Part shown: positions 29,285-38,305 of the stretch, piece by piece
How positions within the stretch are numbered: the stretch's first letter is position 1
Layout of the letters: each line of letters begins with the position of its first letter
From: Pseudomonas sp. WJP1
GTDB taxonomy: Bacteria; Pseudomonadota; Gammaproteobacteria; Pseudomonadales; Pseudomonadaceae
Assembly: GCF_028471945.1 (NCBI RefSeq)
Contig: NZ_CP110128.1
Location: 112,501-176,500 of the forward strand
Reading direction: 5' to 3'
Length of the DNA: 64,000 nucleotides
Made by a program: the position numbers and the translations under genes
Notes under the pieces: model-generated
Seen by the model: only the letters and a program-made list of their open reading frames with translations
Told to the model about the DNA's origin: nothing
Databases searched by the model: none

Positions 29285-30211
29285 ATGCAACTACCAGACA
29301 TGAACCTGTTGGTCGCCCTTGACGCCCTGCTCGACGAGGGCAGCGTAGTAGGAGCCGCACGGCGGATGAACCTCAGCCCGGCGGCCATGAGTCGCACGTT
29401 GACGCGCATCCGCGAGGCCATCGGCGATCCGATCCTGGTGCGAGCCGGTCGTGGTCTGGTGCCGACGCCGAAGGCGCTGGACTTACGCGAGCAGGTGCGC
29501 GATGTGGTGGAGCAGGCCGCGCACTTGTTCCACTCGGCCAGGGTCGTGGATCTGGGCAGCTTGCGGCGGCGGTTCAGTATCCGGGCCAACGATTTTTTCA
29601 TCGGCATCTACGGCGGCAAGCTGTTCGACACCATGGAGCGTCAGGCCCCTTATTGTGAGTTGCGTTTTGCACCGGAGGGCGATGGCGATGATGAGGCCTT
29701 GCGCGAGGGCCGCATCGATCTGAGCGTCAGCAACAACCGGCCGCTGATGCCGGAAGTGAAGGTGCAAAATCTGTTTTCCACCCAGTTCGTCGGCCTGGTG
29801 CGCGAGGATCACCCCTTGCTCGATCAAGAAATCACCCCTGAACGCTTTGCCGGGTATTCGCATATCAGCATGTCCCGTCGCGGGATCGCCCGCGGACCGA
29901 TCGATGCGGCACTCAACGCCCTGGGCCTGGAGCGGCGGGTCGCGGTGATTGCCCCGAGTTTCCACGCGGCGATGTTCGCCTTGCCCGATTCCGACCTGAT
30001 TCTGCCGGTGCCCAGAGAGACGCTATTGAGTGTTCGCCGGCTAGGGCTGAAGTTGCGCTCGTTCACCCTGCCCATTCCCTTGCCGACCATCGTGCTGAAC
30101 CAGGCCTGGCACCCTCGCTTCGACAATGACCCCGCTCACCGCTGGTTGCGTGAAACGCTGAAAACCTGTTGTGACGAGACGTGGCTGGCGGCACAACCGG
30201 ACTTGGGTTGA
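29285..30211 (+). CDS. LysR-family transcriptional regulator
   Basis: A 308-residue regulator. The N-terminal helix-turn-helix reads LLVALDALLDEGSVVGAARR followed by MNLSPAAMSRTLTRIREAIG; the remainder is a periplasmic-binding-protein-like effector domain. I used the ATG at 29285; a GTG at 29276 is also in frame. It precedes an efflux operon in the same orientation, separated by a 210-nt gap that holds a long REP palindrome, so it may be transcribed separately. Control of that efflux operon is an inference from position. Confidence 0.88.
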   Translation: MQLPDMNLLVALDALLDEGSVVGAARRMNLSPAAMSRTLTRIREAIGDPILVRAGRGLVPTPKALDLREQVRDVVEQAAHLFHSARVVDLGSLRRRFSIRANDFFIGIYGGKLFDTMERQAPYCELRFAPEGDGDDEALREGRIDLSVSNNRPLMPEVKVQNLFSTQFVGLVREDHPLLDQEITPERFAGYSHISMSRRGIARGPIDAALNALGLERRVAVIAPSFHAAMFALPDSDLILPVPRETLLSVRRLGLKLRSFTLPIPLPTIVLNQAWHPRFDNDPAHRWLRETLKTCCDETWLAAQPDLG

Positions 30212-30220
30212 GCGATAAAA

Positions 30221-30311
30221 CTGTAGGAGTGAGCCTGCTCGCGATAGCGGAGTGACAGACAGCTCATTGGTGTCTGACACCCCGCTATCGCGAGCAGGCT
30301 CACTCCTACAG
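30221..30311. repeat. Inverted REP pair (long hairpin)
   Basis: CTGTAGGAGTGAGCCTGCTC with GCGATAGCGG and, in reverse, CCGCTATCGCGAGCAGGCTC with ACTCCTACAG give arms of over 30 bp around a short diverged middle. It lies between the LysR gene and the MFS gene and could act as a transcript end or mRNA stabiliser. Confidence 0.85.
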
Positions 30312-30421
30312 GGATCTCAATCATTGCGTATAGCGCACTTATAACCTGCCGATAAGTCAGTTTTCGTCAGGTCACACGCTTCATAGAATGCTCCGATGTT
30401 CAAATCCCGGAGCTCGCAGCA

Positions 30422-31957
30422 ATGACTTCCCTCACGGTCACGGCGCCTCTCGTCGCGGCCAGCCCGACCGCCGCCGCGCCACCGGTCTTCGGCCCGCGGA
30501 TCATCATCGGCCTGGTGGGCGTATTGCTCGCAGTGCTGGTGTCGGGCCTGAACGAGATGGTGACCAAGGTGGCCCTGGCCGATATCCGTGGCGGTCTGGC
30601 CATCGGTTATGACGAAGGCACCTGGCTGGTTGCCAGCTACGCCGCGACCTCGGTGGCTGCCATGGCGTTTGCGCCATGGTGCGCCGTCACGTTCTCGCTG
30701 CGGCGCTTCACCCTGTGCGCTATCAGTGCCTTCACGCTGCTGGGGGTGTTGTGCCCGTGGGCACCGAACTACGAAAGCCTGCTGGTGCTGCGGACCTTGC
30801 AAGGCTTGGCCGGTGGCGCGCTGCCACCGATGTTGATGACCGTCGCCCTGCGCTTTCTACCGGCCAACGTAAAACTCTACGGCCTGGCCGGTTATGCCCT
30901 GACCGCCACCTTCGGCCCGGGGCTGGGCACGCCGCTGGCCGGGCTCTGGACTGAGTATGTCGGCTGGCAGTGGACCTTCTGGCAGATCGTCGTGCCCTGC
31001 CTGATGGCCATGGTCGCGGTGAGCTACGGCATTCCTCAGGACCCCCTGCGGCTGGAGCGTCTCAAACAGTTCAACTGGCGAGGTTTGCTGTTGGGTTTTC
31101 CGGCGATCTGCATGCTGGTGATCGGCATCCTGCAGGGCAATCGGCTGGACTGGTTCGAATCGAGCCTGATTTGTGCATTGCTGGTGGGCGGTACGCTGTT
31201 GCTGGTGCTGTTCCTGATCAACGAGTGGTCGCAGCCGATTCCGTTTTTCAAGATGCAGATGCTCGGCATCCGCAACCTTTCGTTCGCGTTGGTCACCCTG
31301 GCCGGCGTGCTGGTGGTATTGCTGGCGGTGGTGATTATTCCGTCCAGCTATCTGGCGCAGGTCCAGGGTTATCGCCCGGTGCAGACTGCACCCATCACCT
31401 TGTTGGCGGCGCTCCCGCAGTTGATCGCGCTGCCGTTGGTGGCGGCGTTGTGCAACCTGCGCTGGGTTGATTGCCGCTGGGTCCTCGGGATCGGCCTGAG
31501 CATGTTGGTGTTGTCCTGCATCGGCGGTTCGCAGCTGACCTCGATGTGGATTCGCGACGAATTCTATGCCCTGCAACTGCTGCAGATTTTCGGTCAGCCC
31601 ATGGCGGTCTTGCCATTGCTGATGCTCTCGACTGGCAGCATCAACCCCATGGATGGCCCCTTCGCGTCGTCCTGGTTCAACACCGTAAAAGGCCTCGCGG
31701 CGGTGATCGCCACCGGCATGCTGGAAACCCTGACCACCCAGCGCCTGCACTTTCACTCGACCATGCTGGTGGACCGCCTTGGCAATTCGCCCCTGGTCGA
31801 CAACGACACCCCGGGCCTTGCCCACCGGCTGCATGAGCAGGCCGTGGTACTGGCCGCCTCGGACCTTTACCTATGCATGGCCGGCCTCGCATTGGCGCTG
31901 ATCCTGCTGATTTTCTGGCTGCCGACGCGGATCTATCCGCCCCGTGCGCCGACTTGA
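30422..31957 (+). CDS. DHA2-family MFS multidrug efflux transporter (EmrB-like)
   Basis: A 511-residue proton-driven exporter with about 14 membrane helices, the DHA2 count. Motif-like pieces include ADIRGGLAIGYDEGTWLVAS in the first loop and LRTLQGLAGGALPPMLM (motif C region). The N-terminal 25 residues are Ala/Pro/Thr-rich. It is followed 26 nt later by a HlyD-type adaptor and an OprM-type channel, making an EmrAB-TolC-like tripartite pump. The substrate is unknown. Confidence 0.9.
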   Translation: MTSLTVTAPLVAASPTAAAPPVFGPRIIIGLVGVLLAVLVSGLNEMVTKVALADIRGGLAIGYDEGTWLVASYAATSVAAMAFAPWCAVTFSLRRFTLCAISAFTLLGVLCPWAPNYESLLVLRTLQGLAGGALPPMLMTVALRFLPANVKLYGLAGYALTATFGPGLGTPLAGLWTEYVGWQWTFWQIVVPCLMAMVAVSYGIPQDPLRLERLKQFNWRGLLLGFPAICMLVIGILQGNRLDWFESSLICALLVGGTLLLVLFLINEWSQPIPFFKMQMLGIRNLSFALVTLAGVLVVLLAVVIIPSSYLAQVQGYRPVQTAPITLLAALPQLIALPLVAALCNLRWVDCRWVLGIGLSMLVLSCIGGSQLTSMWIRDEFYALQLLQIFGQPMAVLPLLMLSTGSINPMDGPFASSWFNTVKGLAAVIATGMLETLTTQRLHFHSTMLVDRLGNSPLVDNDTPGLAHRLHEQAVVLAASDLYLCMAGLALALILLIFWLPTRIYPPRAPT

Positions 31958-31983
31958 ATGCATCACTGAAACAGAAGGTTTTC

Positions 31984-33048
31984 ATGACGACTCAATCCAA
32001 GCAAAAAGTAGCCGTTGGCGTCGCCGTCGTGATCGCGATGGGCGTACTGATTTATCTGCTGGCGCCCGGTTTGTTCGGTCAGCGCACGCAGCAGAGCACC
32101 AACGATGCCTATGTCTCCGCCGACTACACACTGGTGGTGCCGCGCGTTGCCGGGTTCATCAAGCAGGTACTGGTGGAAGACAACCAACAGGTCAAGGCCG
32201 GGCAGTTGCTGGCCCTGATCGATGACCGCGACCTGCGCGCCGCCGCCGACGCGGCCGCCGCTGAAGCCCTGGTGGCCCAGGCGCAACTGCAAAATGCCCG
32301 GGCAACGCTTGAGCGCCAGGCCTCGGTGATCGCTCAGGCACAGGCGCAGGTGGTGTCCGCCAAGGCTGAAATGGCCTTTGCGCAACATGAGCTGAACCGT
32401 TACGACCATCTGGCCGGTGTCGGTGCCGGCACGGTGCAGAACGCGCAGCAAGCGCGCACGCGCATCGACCAGGCCAGTGCCCGGTTGACCAATGTGACAG
32501 CGGTGCTGGCGGCGGAGCGCAAGCAGGTGGACATCCTCACGGCCCAGCGTGACGGGGCCGAAGGTGGTTTGAAACGAGCCCAGGCGAAGCTGGAAATCGC
32601 CAGTTACGAGCTGTCTTACACGCGGATTACCGCGCCGCAGGATGGCATGGTGGGCGAGCGCGCGGTACGTGTCGGGGCCTATGTCACACCGGGCAGCAAA
32701 CTGCTCGCGGTGGTACCGCTGGCGCAGGCCTATGTGGTGGCCAACTTCCAGGAAACCCAACTGACGAGTGTGCAGCCGGGGCAGGACGTGCAGGTGCGTG
32801 TCGACACCTTTGGCGGCGCCGCGTTGAACGGGCGGGTCGAGAGCATCGCACCGGCCACCGGCGTGACCTTTGCTTCAATCAAACCGGACAACGCGACTGG
32901 CAACTTCACCAAGGTGGTGCAGCGGATTCCGGTGAAGATCGTGCTGGAACCGGGTCAGCCGCTGGCCGAACGGTTGCGGGTGGGGATGTCGGTGGAGGCG
33001 AGTATCGATACGGCTGGCGCCAAGGCCAATGAGGTTGCGCAGCGATGA
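31984..33048 (+). CDS. HlyD/EmrA-family membrane-fusion protein
   Basis: A 354-residue periplasmic adaptor anchored by one N-terminal helix (VAVGVAVVIAMGVLIYLLAP). It has the first lipoyl half (YVSADYTLVVPRVAGFIKQV), a helical hairpin, the second half (YTRITAPQDGMVGERAV) and a beta-barrel. The frame stays open upstream, but the ATG at 31984 begins MTTQSKQKV directly before the membrane anchor. The stop overlaps the next start (ATGA at 33045-33048), so the outer-membrane partner is translationally coupled. Confidence 0.9.
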   Translation: MTTQSKQKVAVGVAVVIAMGVLIYLLAPGLFGQRTQQSTNDAYVSADYTLVVPRVAGFIKQVLVEDNQQVKAGQLLALIDDRDLRAAADAAAAEALVAQAQLQNARATLERQASVIAQAQAQVVSAKAEMAFAQHELNRYDHLAGVGAGTVQNAQQARTRIDQASARLTNVTAVLAAERKQVDILTAQRDGAEGGLKRAQAKLEIASYELSYTRITAPQDGMVGERAVRVGAYVTPGSKLLAVVPLAQAYVVANFQETQLTSVQPGQDVQVRVDTFGGAALNGRVESIAPATGVTFASIKPDNATGNFTKVVQRIPVKIVLEPGQPLAERLRVGMSVEASIDTAGAKANEVAQR

Positions 33049-34586
33049 AGATCTTCGTTGATTGTGCCGACGCCATCGCGAGCAAGCCCGCTCCCACATT
33101 GAAACGCAATCCCTTGTGGGAGCGGGCTTGCTCGCGAAGAGGCCATCAGTCTCGACTCACTGCGTGCGCCTTGTTAGTCCTGAGCCTTGGCGCATGCACC
33201 GTCGGCCCGGATTTCATCAAACCCCAAGCACCACAAATCTCCGAATGGTCGAAACCGCAACAATTCGCCGTTAGCCAGGCTGTCTCAGAAACGATGGAAG
33301 AACGATGGTGGCGCGTTTTCAACGATCCGAAACTCTCGGCCCTCACTCAACGTGCCCTGACCGACAACCTCGACCTGAAACTCGCCAGCAGCCGCTTGCA
33401 ACAGAGCCGTGCGGTGCGCCAGGTAGTGACGGCCGATCGTTATCCCACCAGCGCCGTCGGCGGTAGCTACGCCCGTAAACGCAACAGCGGCGAAGGCCTG
33501 AGCGACCCGTCGGGGCATAACGGTAATTCGGCGTTCAATCTCTGGGACGCCGGCTTCTCTGCCTCCTGGGAGCTGGATTTCTGGGGTCGCGTGCGCCGCG
33601 AAACCGAAGCTGCCGATGCCACTCTTGAAGTCGCGGAAAACGACCGTCGCGGCGTACTGTTGTCGGTGCTGGCCGAAACCGCCCAGGACTACATTCAGCT
33701 GCGCGGAGTGCAGAACACCCGCGCCGTGACCGAACAAAACCTCGACGTTGCCCGGCACAGCCTGAAACTTTCGCAGCTGCGCCTGGCTGACGGTGTCGCT
33801 ACGGACCTTGATGTGGCCGAAGCCGCCGCCCAGGTCGCCGCCATCGAGTCGCGCCTGCCGGCATTGGAGCAGCGCCAGGCCCAACTGATCAACGCCTTGA
33901 GCCTGTTGATGGGCGAACCGCCCCAGGCGCTGGCGGCCGAGTTATCCACCGATGCGCCGGTTCCGCAAACCCCGCGCCAGGTCGCCATCGGCCTGCCGTC
34001 GCAACTGGCCGAGCGCCGCCCGGACATCCGCCAGGCCGAAGCGCGCCTGCATGCCGCGACCGCGAGCATCGGCGTAGCCAAGGGTGATTTTTATCCACGG
34101 ATTACCCTGTCAGGCAGCGTCGGTTCGCAAGCCATGCAGCTGGGCGATTTCGGTTCCTGGGGTTCACGCACATTCGGCATCGGTCCGCAGTTCAGCCTGC
34201 CGCTGTTCGACGGCGGCCGCCTGCGCGGCGTGCTGAACCTGCGCGAAGCCCAGCAACAGGAAGCGGCCATCGCCTACCAGCAGACCGTGTTGCGCGCCTG
34301 GCATGAAATCGACGACCAATTGAGCGCCTACAACGCCAGCCAACTGCGTCGCGACAGCCTCGCCGAAGCGGTGCGCCAGAACCAGATCGCTCTGCAAACG
34401 GCGCAACGGCAATACGTTGAAGGCGTGGTGGATTTCGTCAACGTACTCACCGTGCAAGGCGCGTTGCTGGCGACCCAGGAGCAATGGGTGGAGAGTTCCA
34501 CTGGCGTGTCGCTGGCCGCAGTCGGCTTGTACAAGGCGCTGGGTGGTGGATGGGAGTCGGTTTATCCGCTGACTGCGCAACATTGA
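33045..34586 (+). CDS. OprM/NodT-family outer-membrane lipoprotein channel with REP-derived N-terminal extension
   Basis: A 513-residue outer-membrane factor that completes the tripartite pump. The lipobox LSLGAC places the lipidated cysteine at residue 51 instead of the usual ~17-20; two OEP repeats follow, with the typical ELDFWGRVRRETEAADA and ERRPDIRQAEARLHAAT. The only usable start is the ATG overlapping the upstream stop. Codons about 10-33 are a REP palindrome (23-bp perfect arms at 33076-33098 and 33115-33137), which keeps frame and adds roughly 30 residues before the hydrophobic signal core. Either the long n-region is tolerated and the signal still works, or lipoprotein export is impaired. 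Confidence 0.88.
   Translation: MKIFVDCADAIASKPAPTLKRNPLWERACSRRGHQSRLTACALLVLSLGACTVGPDFIKPQAPQISEWSKPQQFAVSQAVSETMEERWWRVFNDPKLSALTQRALTDNLDLKLASSRLQQSRAVRQVVTADRYPTSAVGGSYARKRNSGEGLSDPSGHNGNSAFNLWDAGFSASWELDFWGRVRRETEAADATLEVAENDRRGVLLSVLAETAQDYIQLRGVQNTRAVTEQNLDVARHSLKLSQLRLADGVATDLDVAEAAAQVAAIESRLPALEQRQAQLINALSLLMGEPPQALAAELSTDAPVPQTPRQVAIGLPSQLAERRPDIRQAEARLHAATASIGVAKGDFYPRITLSGSVGSQAMQLGDFGSWGSRTFGIGPQFSLPLFDGGRLRGVLNLREAQQQEAAIAYQQTVLRAWHEIDDQLSAYNASQLRRDSLAEAVRQNQIALQTAQRQYVEGVVDFVNVLTVQGALLATQEQWVESSTGVSLAAVGLYKALGGGWESVYPLTAQH
33071..33142. repeat. REP palindrome inside a coding sequence
   Basis: Perfect 23-bp arms at 33076-33098 and 33115-33137 (TCGCGAGCAAGCCCGCTCCC and its complement) surround a 16-nt loop. 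The 72-bp element equals 24 codons, lies wholly within the outer-membrane channel gene and has no stop in that frame. Confidence 0.92.
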
Positions 34587-34700
34587 GTGAAATCGTGAAG
34601 CTGGACGTAGGACGCGTCCTGATTATTTTGTGTGGGCATTCGTGATGGTTATCTGCGGTTAGCATTTTGGTCCACTTCATGACCAAGGTTATGCGTCCGT

Positions 34701-35261
34701 ATGAATGCCAATCCCTATGCGCCTCCAGTGGCCGAACTTGATTGCACTGAATCACCCCGCGCGGCCTTTTTTGTTGTGGGTACCAGCAAGTTTGCGCTGA
34801 TGATTGTTTCGACCTTTGGTTTGTACGTCACCTATTGGCTGTATAAAAACTGGAAGCTTTACCGTGCCGCTACGGGCAACAAAGTGATACCCATAGCTCG
34901 TGAACTTCTGGGCGTGTTTTTCATGTACTCGCTGTTCACCAGCATTGATCGGCGATTACGCGCTTCAGGTCGGGACTATCGTTGGTACCCACGCTTGCTG
35001 GCGATTAGCGTGATCATGGCTGCTGCAGCGAGCATGGGGCTGATGTGGTTGCCGGATGTGCACATCAGCTTTGCGCTGAGTCTTCTGATACTGCTCTTGC
35101 AGGTCTGCTCCTTTTTGCGTGTACAGGAAGCAATCAATTATCTGGAGAACGATGTGGCCGGGACGGCGAACTCGACACTGACTTTTGCCAATGGTGTCTG
35201 GTTTACATTTGGCTTGTGTTGTTGGGGCGTGGCGATTCTGGTTTTCTACGCCCTGTTGTAG
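34701..35261 (+). CDS. Hypothetical multi-pass membrane protein
   Basis: A 186-residue protein opening MNANPYAPPVAEL, the NPYxPP leader found on several small Proteobacterial membrane proteins. Four hydrophobic segments are visible, near residues 25-47 (VVGTSKFALMIVSTFGLYVT), 68-80, 95-135 and 160-186. The loop TYWLYKNWKLYRAATG is basic. No catalytic motif is seen and I do not recognise the function. It stands alone between the efflux operon and the slipin gene, which is convergent. Confidence 0.75.
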   Translation: MNANPYAPPVAELDCTESPRAAFFVVGTSKFALMIVSTFGLYVTYWLYKNWKLYRAATGNKVIPIARELLGVFFMYSLFTSIDRRLRASGRDYRWYPRLLAISVIMAAAASMGLMWLPDVHISFALSLLILLLQVCSFLRVQEAINYLENDVAGTANSTLTFANGVWFTFGLCCWGVAILVFYALL

Positions 35262-35274
35262 TTTCAGCCTCGAC

Positions 35275-36033
35275 TTACGATTTTGCCGATAGATCCGCCA
35301 TGCCCTTGAGCAATTCGATCGGCAGCGGAAAGACGATGGTCGAACTCTTGTCGCCGGCAATCGAGCTCAACGTCTGCATGTAACGCAGCTGCATGGCGCC
35401 GGGCTGGCGACCAAGCATTTCGGCGGCCTGCATGAGTTTTTCCGAGGCTTGCAATTCGCCTTCCGCGTGGATCACCTTGGCGCGGCGTTCGCGCTCCGCT
35501 TCGGCTTGTTTGGCGATGGCGCGGATCATCGATTCGTTGAGGTCCACGTGCTTGATCTCGACGTTGGCTACCTTGATGCCCCAGGCGTCGGTCTGGGCGT
35601 CGAGGACTTGCTGGATGTCGATATTCAGCCGTTCGCGCTCGGCCAGCAGTTCATCCAGCTCATGTTTACCAAGCACCGCGCGCAAGGTCGTCTGCGCCAG
35701 TTGGCTGGTGGCCATGAGAAAATCCTCGACCTGGATGATCGCCTTCTGCGGATCGAGCACGCGGAAGTACAGCACGGCGTTGACCTTGACCGAGACGTTG
35801 TCGCGGGTGATCACATCTTGCGGCGGAACGTCGAGGACGATGGTGCGCAAGTCGACACGGACCATTTGCTGGATCACCGGAATCAGCAGGATCAGGCCGG
35901 GGCCCTTGACCTGCCAGAAGCGTCCGAGCTGGAACACCACCCCACGCTCGTACTCGCGCAGGATGCGGAACGTCGCCCCCGCCAATGCGATCAGCAGTAG
36001 CAGCAGCGCGACAAAACCGATTTGCAGACCCAT
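35275..36033 (-). CDS. Slipin (stomatin/prohibitin-like SPFH protein)
   Basis: A 252-residue membrane-anchored scaffold protein. An N-terminal hairpin helix ([20 protein letters not shown]) is followed by an SPFH domain with [20 protein letters not shown], then an E/A/R-rich coiled coil ([20 protein letters not shown]). Such proteins oligomerise in membrane microdomains and usually pair with an NfeD protein, encoded here 2 nt upstream in the same direction. The two are therefore one operon. A role in membrane-protein quality control is suggested for the family, not shown here. Confidence 0.92.
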   Translation of the reverse strand: MGLQIGFVALLLLLIALAGATFRILREYERGVVFQLGRFWQVKGPGLILLIPVIQQMVRVDLRTIVLDVPPQDVITRDNVSVKVNAVLYFRVLDPQKAIIQVEDFLMATSQLAQTTLRAVLGKHELDELLAERERLNIDIQQVLDAQTDAWGIKVANVEIKHVDLNESMIRAIAKQAEAERERRAKVIHAEGELQASEKLMQAAEMLGRQPGAMQLRYMQTLSSIAGDKSSTIVFPLPIELLKGMADLSAKS

Positions 36034-36035
36034 GG

Positions 36036-36569
36036 CTAACCTCCAACCGTTACCGCGTCAGCCGCGGCCACTTCCAGCAACAATCCCTTGCGCGCCACCA
36101 CCCGGACCTTTTGCCCGATCTGTAATGGCTTGGCGCTCGATACCTGCCAGCGTTCGCCCTGCAAATGCACCCAGCCCAGACACGCATCGCCGGCCTGCAA
36201 GGCCAGCACCGGAGTCACGCTGCCCAGCAGGCCGGCATCACCGCTGACGGTGTGCCGCGGTCGGGTCTTGAGGGCGCGGATCAGCAGGAATATCAACAGC
36301 AGCGCGCTGATCAGTCCCAGGCCGATCATCAACGGCACGGGCAATTCGGCATTGGTCAGGATCACCGCGCCGATCACGAACATCACGATCCCGCCCAAGC
36401 CGATCACGCCATAGTTGGGCAGCGCCGCCTCGGCGATCAGGAACGCGATACCGAAAGTGATCAGCCAGATCCCCGCGGGGTTGGGACCGGGCAGGGCGCC
36501 GGTGTCCGCAGCGAGGGCGGCTCCGCTCAAGGCCAACAGCAACGCAACTGCACAACAGCGAGTGTTCAC
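36036..36569 (-). CDS. NfeD-family membrane protein (short form)
   Basis: A 177-residue protein with a signal peptide ([20 protein letters not shown]), several membrane helices ([20 protein letters not shown] onward) and a C-terminal OB-fold ([20 protein letters not shown]). Full-length NfeD proteins add an N-terminal ClpP-like serine protease; here that domain is absent, with only a short linker between the signal and first helix. It is first in a two-gene operon with the slipin. Confidence 0.88.
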   Translation of the reverse strand: MNTRCCAVALLLALSGAALAADTGALPGPNPAGIWLITFGIAFLIAEAALPNYGVIGLGGIVMFVIGAVILTNAELPVPLMIGLGLISALLLIFLLIRALKTRPRHTVSGDAGLLGSVTPVLALQAGDACLGWVHLQGERWQVSSAKPLQIGQKVRVVARKGLLLEVAAADAVTVGG

Positions 36570-36766
36570 GTGACCCTCCGGGAGAGTCGCAGGTGGTTCT
36601 GTATACAGTCTAGTTGAGGCGCCGCTTGTATGAATTTTGCTCAGTTGTCGACTTGCCCGATGGGCGGATTTCCCGCTGGATTGCCCCCGGCGGGCCTAGA
36701 CTTTTACTACATACAAAAGCTTTAACCATCGTCCGCCAGGCGTTTTTGCGGACACCGAGGTGCATC

Positions 36767-37228
36767 ATGCGTATGGCAAGAACCGTGCAGACAAGCCTGG
36801 ACAAGGCTCAATGCGAATATGACATCGTCACCCATCCCCACTCGGCCAGCAGCCTCGAAACCGCACGGTTAGCGGGTATTCCTGCGGAACGGGTGGCCAA
36901 GTCGGTCATCCTCGACGACCACCACGGGCATTACCTGATGGCCGTGCTGCCCGCCAGCCGTCACCTGGACTTGAGCAAAGTGCGTAGCACCGGTGAATGG
37001 CAGGTCTCCCGGGAAAGCAACCTGCCGCACCTGTTTGAAGACTGCGAACGTGGTGCCGTGCCTGCTCTGGGCGAAGCCTATGGACTGGACGTGGTCATCG
37101 ACCCGCTGTTGACCCGGCAGAAAGACATCTATCTGGAAGCCGGCAACCACATCAACCTGTTGCACATGGACATGCCGCAATTCCTGAAAATGGTGCCGCA
37201 TGCGCAGGTGCGGGAGTTGAGTGATTAA
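36767..37228 (+). CDS. YbaK/ProX-type aminoacyl-tRNA deacylase domain protein
   Basis: A 153-residue stand-alone editing-domain protein. The family pattern is visible: SSLETARLAGIPAERVAKSV with the conserved lysine in the KSVIL strand, and GAVPALGEAYGLDVVIDPLL. Such proteins hydrolyse mischarged tRNA, for example Cys- or Ala-tRNA(Pro). I chose the ATG at 36767 with GAGG about 7 nt before it; the frame is open further upstream but the extension is not protein-like. It is monocistronic. Confidence 0.85.
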   Translation: MRMARTVQTSLDKAQCEYDIVTHPHSASSLETARLAGIPAERVAKSVILDDHHGHYLMAVLPASRHLDLSKVRSTGEWQVSRESNLPHLFEDCERGAVPALGEAYGLDVVIDPLLTRQKDIYLEAGNHINLLHMDMPQFLKMVPHAQVRELSD

Positions 37229-37242
37229 TTTTTTGCGGCGCC

Positions 37243-37280
37243 AGTGAAGCCGCCTTCGCGGGCAAGCCTCTCTCCTACAA
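37243..37280. repeat. Single REP-like element
   Basis: GCCTTCGCGGGCAAGCCTCT followed by CTCCTACAAT is one arm of the GTAG-type REP without its partner, between the YbaK-like and DUF2789 genes. Confidence 0.6.
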
Positions 37281-37338
37281 TATGAGGTTTGCCCGGATTG
37301 ACCGCGCAGCGGTCACTTGAATAACCAAGGAGCCCGAC

Positions 37339-37584
37339 ATGGAAAACCCAACCCACAGCCTTCCTTCCCTGTTCAAACAACTCGGCCTTCCTGACGACGC
37401 CGAGAGCATCGACAAATTCATCGCCACCCATTCACCGCTCAAACCGGATTTGCATCTGGCGGATGCTTTTTTCTGGAGCCCGAGCCAGGCGGAACTGTTG
37501 CGCGATGAAATTCTGGATGACGCCGATTGGGCGGAGGTGGTGGATCAGTTGGATGTGATGCTGAGGAAGGGGCGGGGGGTATAG
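37339..37584 (+). CDS. DUF2789 family protein
   Basis: An 81-residue acidic protein (MENPTHSLPSLFKQLGLPDD and WSPSQAELLRDEILDDADWA). The pattern of HSLxxLFxQLGL and the closing helix matches DUF2789, a small family of gamma-proteobacteria with no assigned function. AAGGAG lies upstream of the ATG. It is convergent with the toxin gene next to it. Confidence 0.85.
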   Translation: MENPTHSLPSLFKQLGLPDDAESIDKFIATHSPLKPDLHLADAFFWSPSQAELLRDEILDDADWAEVVDQLDVMLRKGRGV

Positions 37585-37588
37585 AGGT

Positions 37589-37870
37589 TCATTGCTCCGG
37601 TGGCCACTGTCGAGAGGTATGAACCAGGGCAAGTATCCAGATTGCGCTCAGCGCTTGCTCATAAACAATGCGATAGCTCGGATGTGGAATCAGCTCGCGA
37701 GTGCCTGTAATGATTCCAGCAGGGCCGCTTTGCGGGTATTGGGCCAACCGGGACATCGCATCGCTGAAGCGGTTATCCATGTCGATGGCTGCTTGAGGTT
37801 TAATGGTGTGCAGGTAATCCCAAATGTCTGCACGATCCTGTGCTGCTTCTCGCGTCCAGATTATCTTCAT
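37589..37870 (-). CDS. ParE/RelE-superfamily toxin
   Basis: A 93-residue protein with the ParE-like layout: WTREAAQDRADIWDYLHTIK (two helices), then TGTRELIPHPSYRIVYEQAL and a final strand ILALVHTSRQWP. Its start overlaps the antitoxin stop by 4 nt (ATGA). Whether it poisons gyrase or cuts mRNA cannot be told; the absence of RelE-type catalytic basic/aromatic residues at the C-terminus and the RxLxxHxxY pattern favour ParE. Confidence 0.87.
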   Translation of the reverse strand: MKIIWTREAAQDRADIWDYLHTIKPQAAIDMDNRFSDAMSRLAQYPQSGPAGIITGTRELIPHPSYRIVYEQALSAIWILALVHTSRQWPPEQ

Positions 37871-38145
37871 TCCTGTATGGCTGCCCGTCCACGCCTGGAG
37901 GCGAATTCTGCTTCCACTTCATCGTTTGTCAGACCGTCGCCGCGGCTGATCGAAACACGAGCAATGTCCACTTTGCGTTGCAGGAAGGCTTCGTACTCAC
38001 GGGATTCACGTTGCGCCTGAACAAACTGGCGCATCATTTCCCGAACGATTTGCGAGGCAGGACGATGAGCGGCTTCTGCTTCCGCCATGAATTGTTCGCG
38101 CAAATCTGATTCGAGTTTCATTGTAAAAACGGCTTGTTTTGACAC
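37867..38145 (-). CDS. Antitoxin of the ParE-type toxin
   Basis: A 92-residue protein whose N-terminal half looks like a ribbon-helix-helix DNA-binding fold (AVFTMKLESDLREQFMAEAE, then AAHRPASQIVREMMRQFVQA). The C-terminal half (DGLTNDEVEAEFASRRGRAA) would wrap the toxin. I chose the GTG at 38145 because AGGAG sits 7 nt before it; the frame remains open to a TTG at 38160. It precedes and overlaps the toxin gene, the usual autoregulated order. Confidence 0.87.
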   Translation of the reverse strand: MSKQAVFTMKLESDLREQFMAEAEAAHRPASQIVREMMRQFVQAQRESREYEAFLQRKVDIARVSISRGDGLTNDEVEAEFASRRGRAAIQE

Positions 38146-38286
38146 GGTCTGTCTCCTCAATCATGGTAATTAAAAAGTATATACCTCTTCAGTACGTTGT
38201 CTGGCCAATTTGGACAGCCCTACGACGGATGGCCGCCAATTTGTTTCAAAACTTGACTGAAAATCCCTTCCAATGTCATATTGATA

Positions 38287-38300
38287 GTTAGCAAACTAAC
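38287..38300. promoter_or_regulatory. Putative MarR operator palindrome
   Basis: GTTAG-CAAA-CTAAC is a perfect 5-bp inverted repeat with a 4-nt spacer, 6 nt before the likely MarR start. MarR proteins commonly bind such TTAG/CTAA palindromes to repress their own operon. Confidence 0.55.
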
Positions 38301-38305
38301 AGTGT

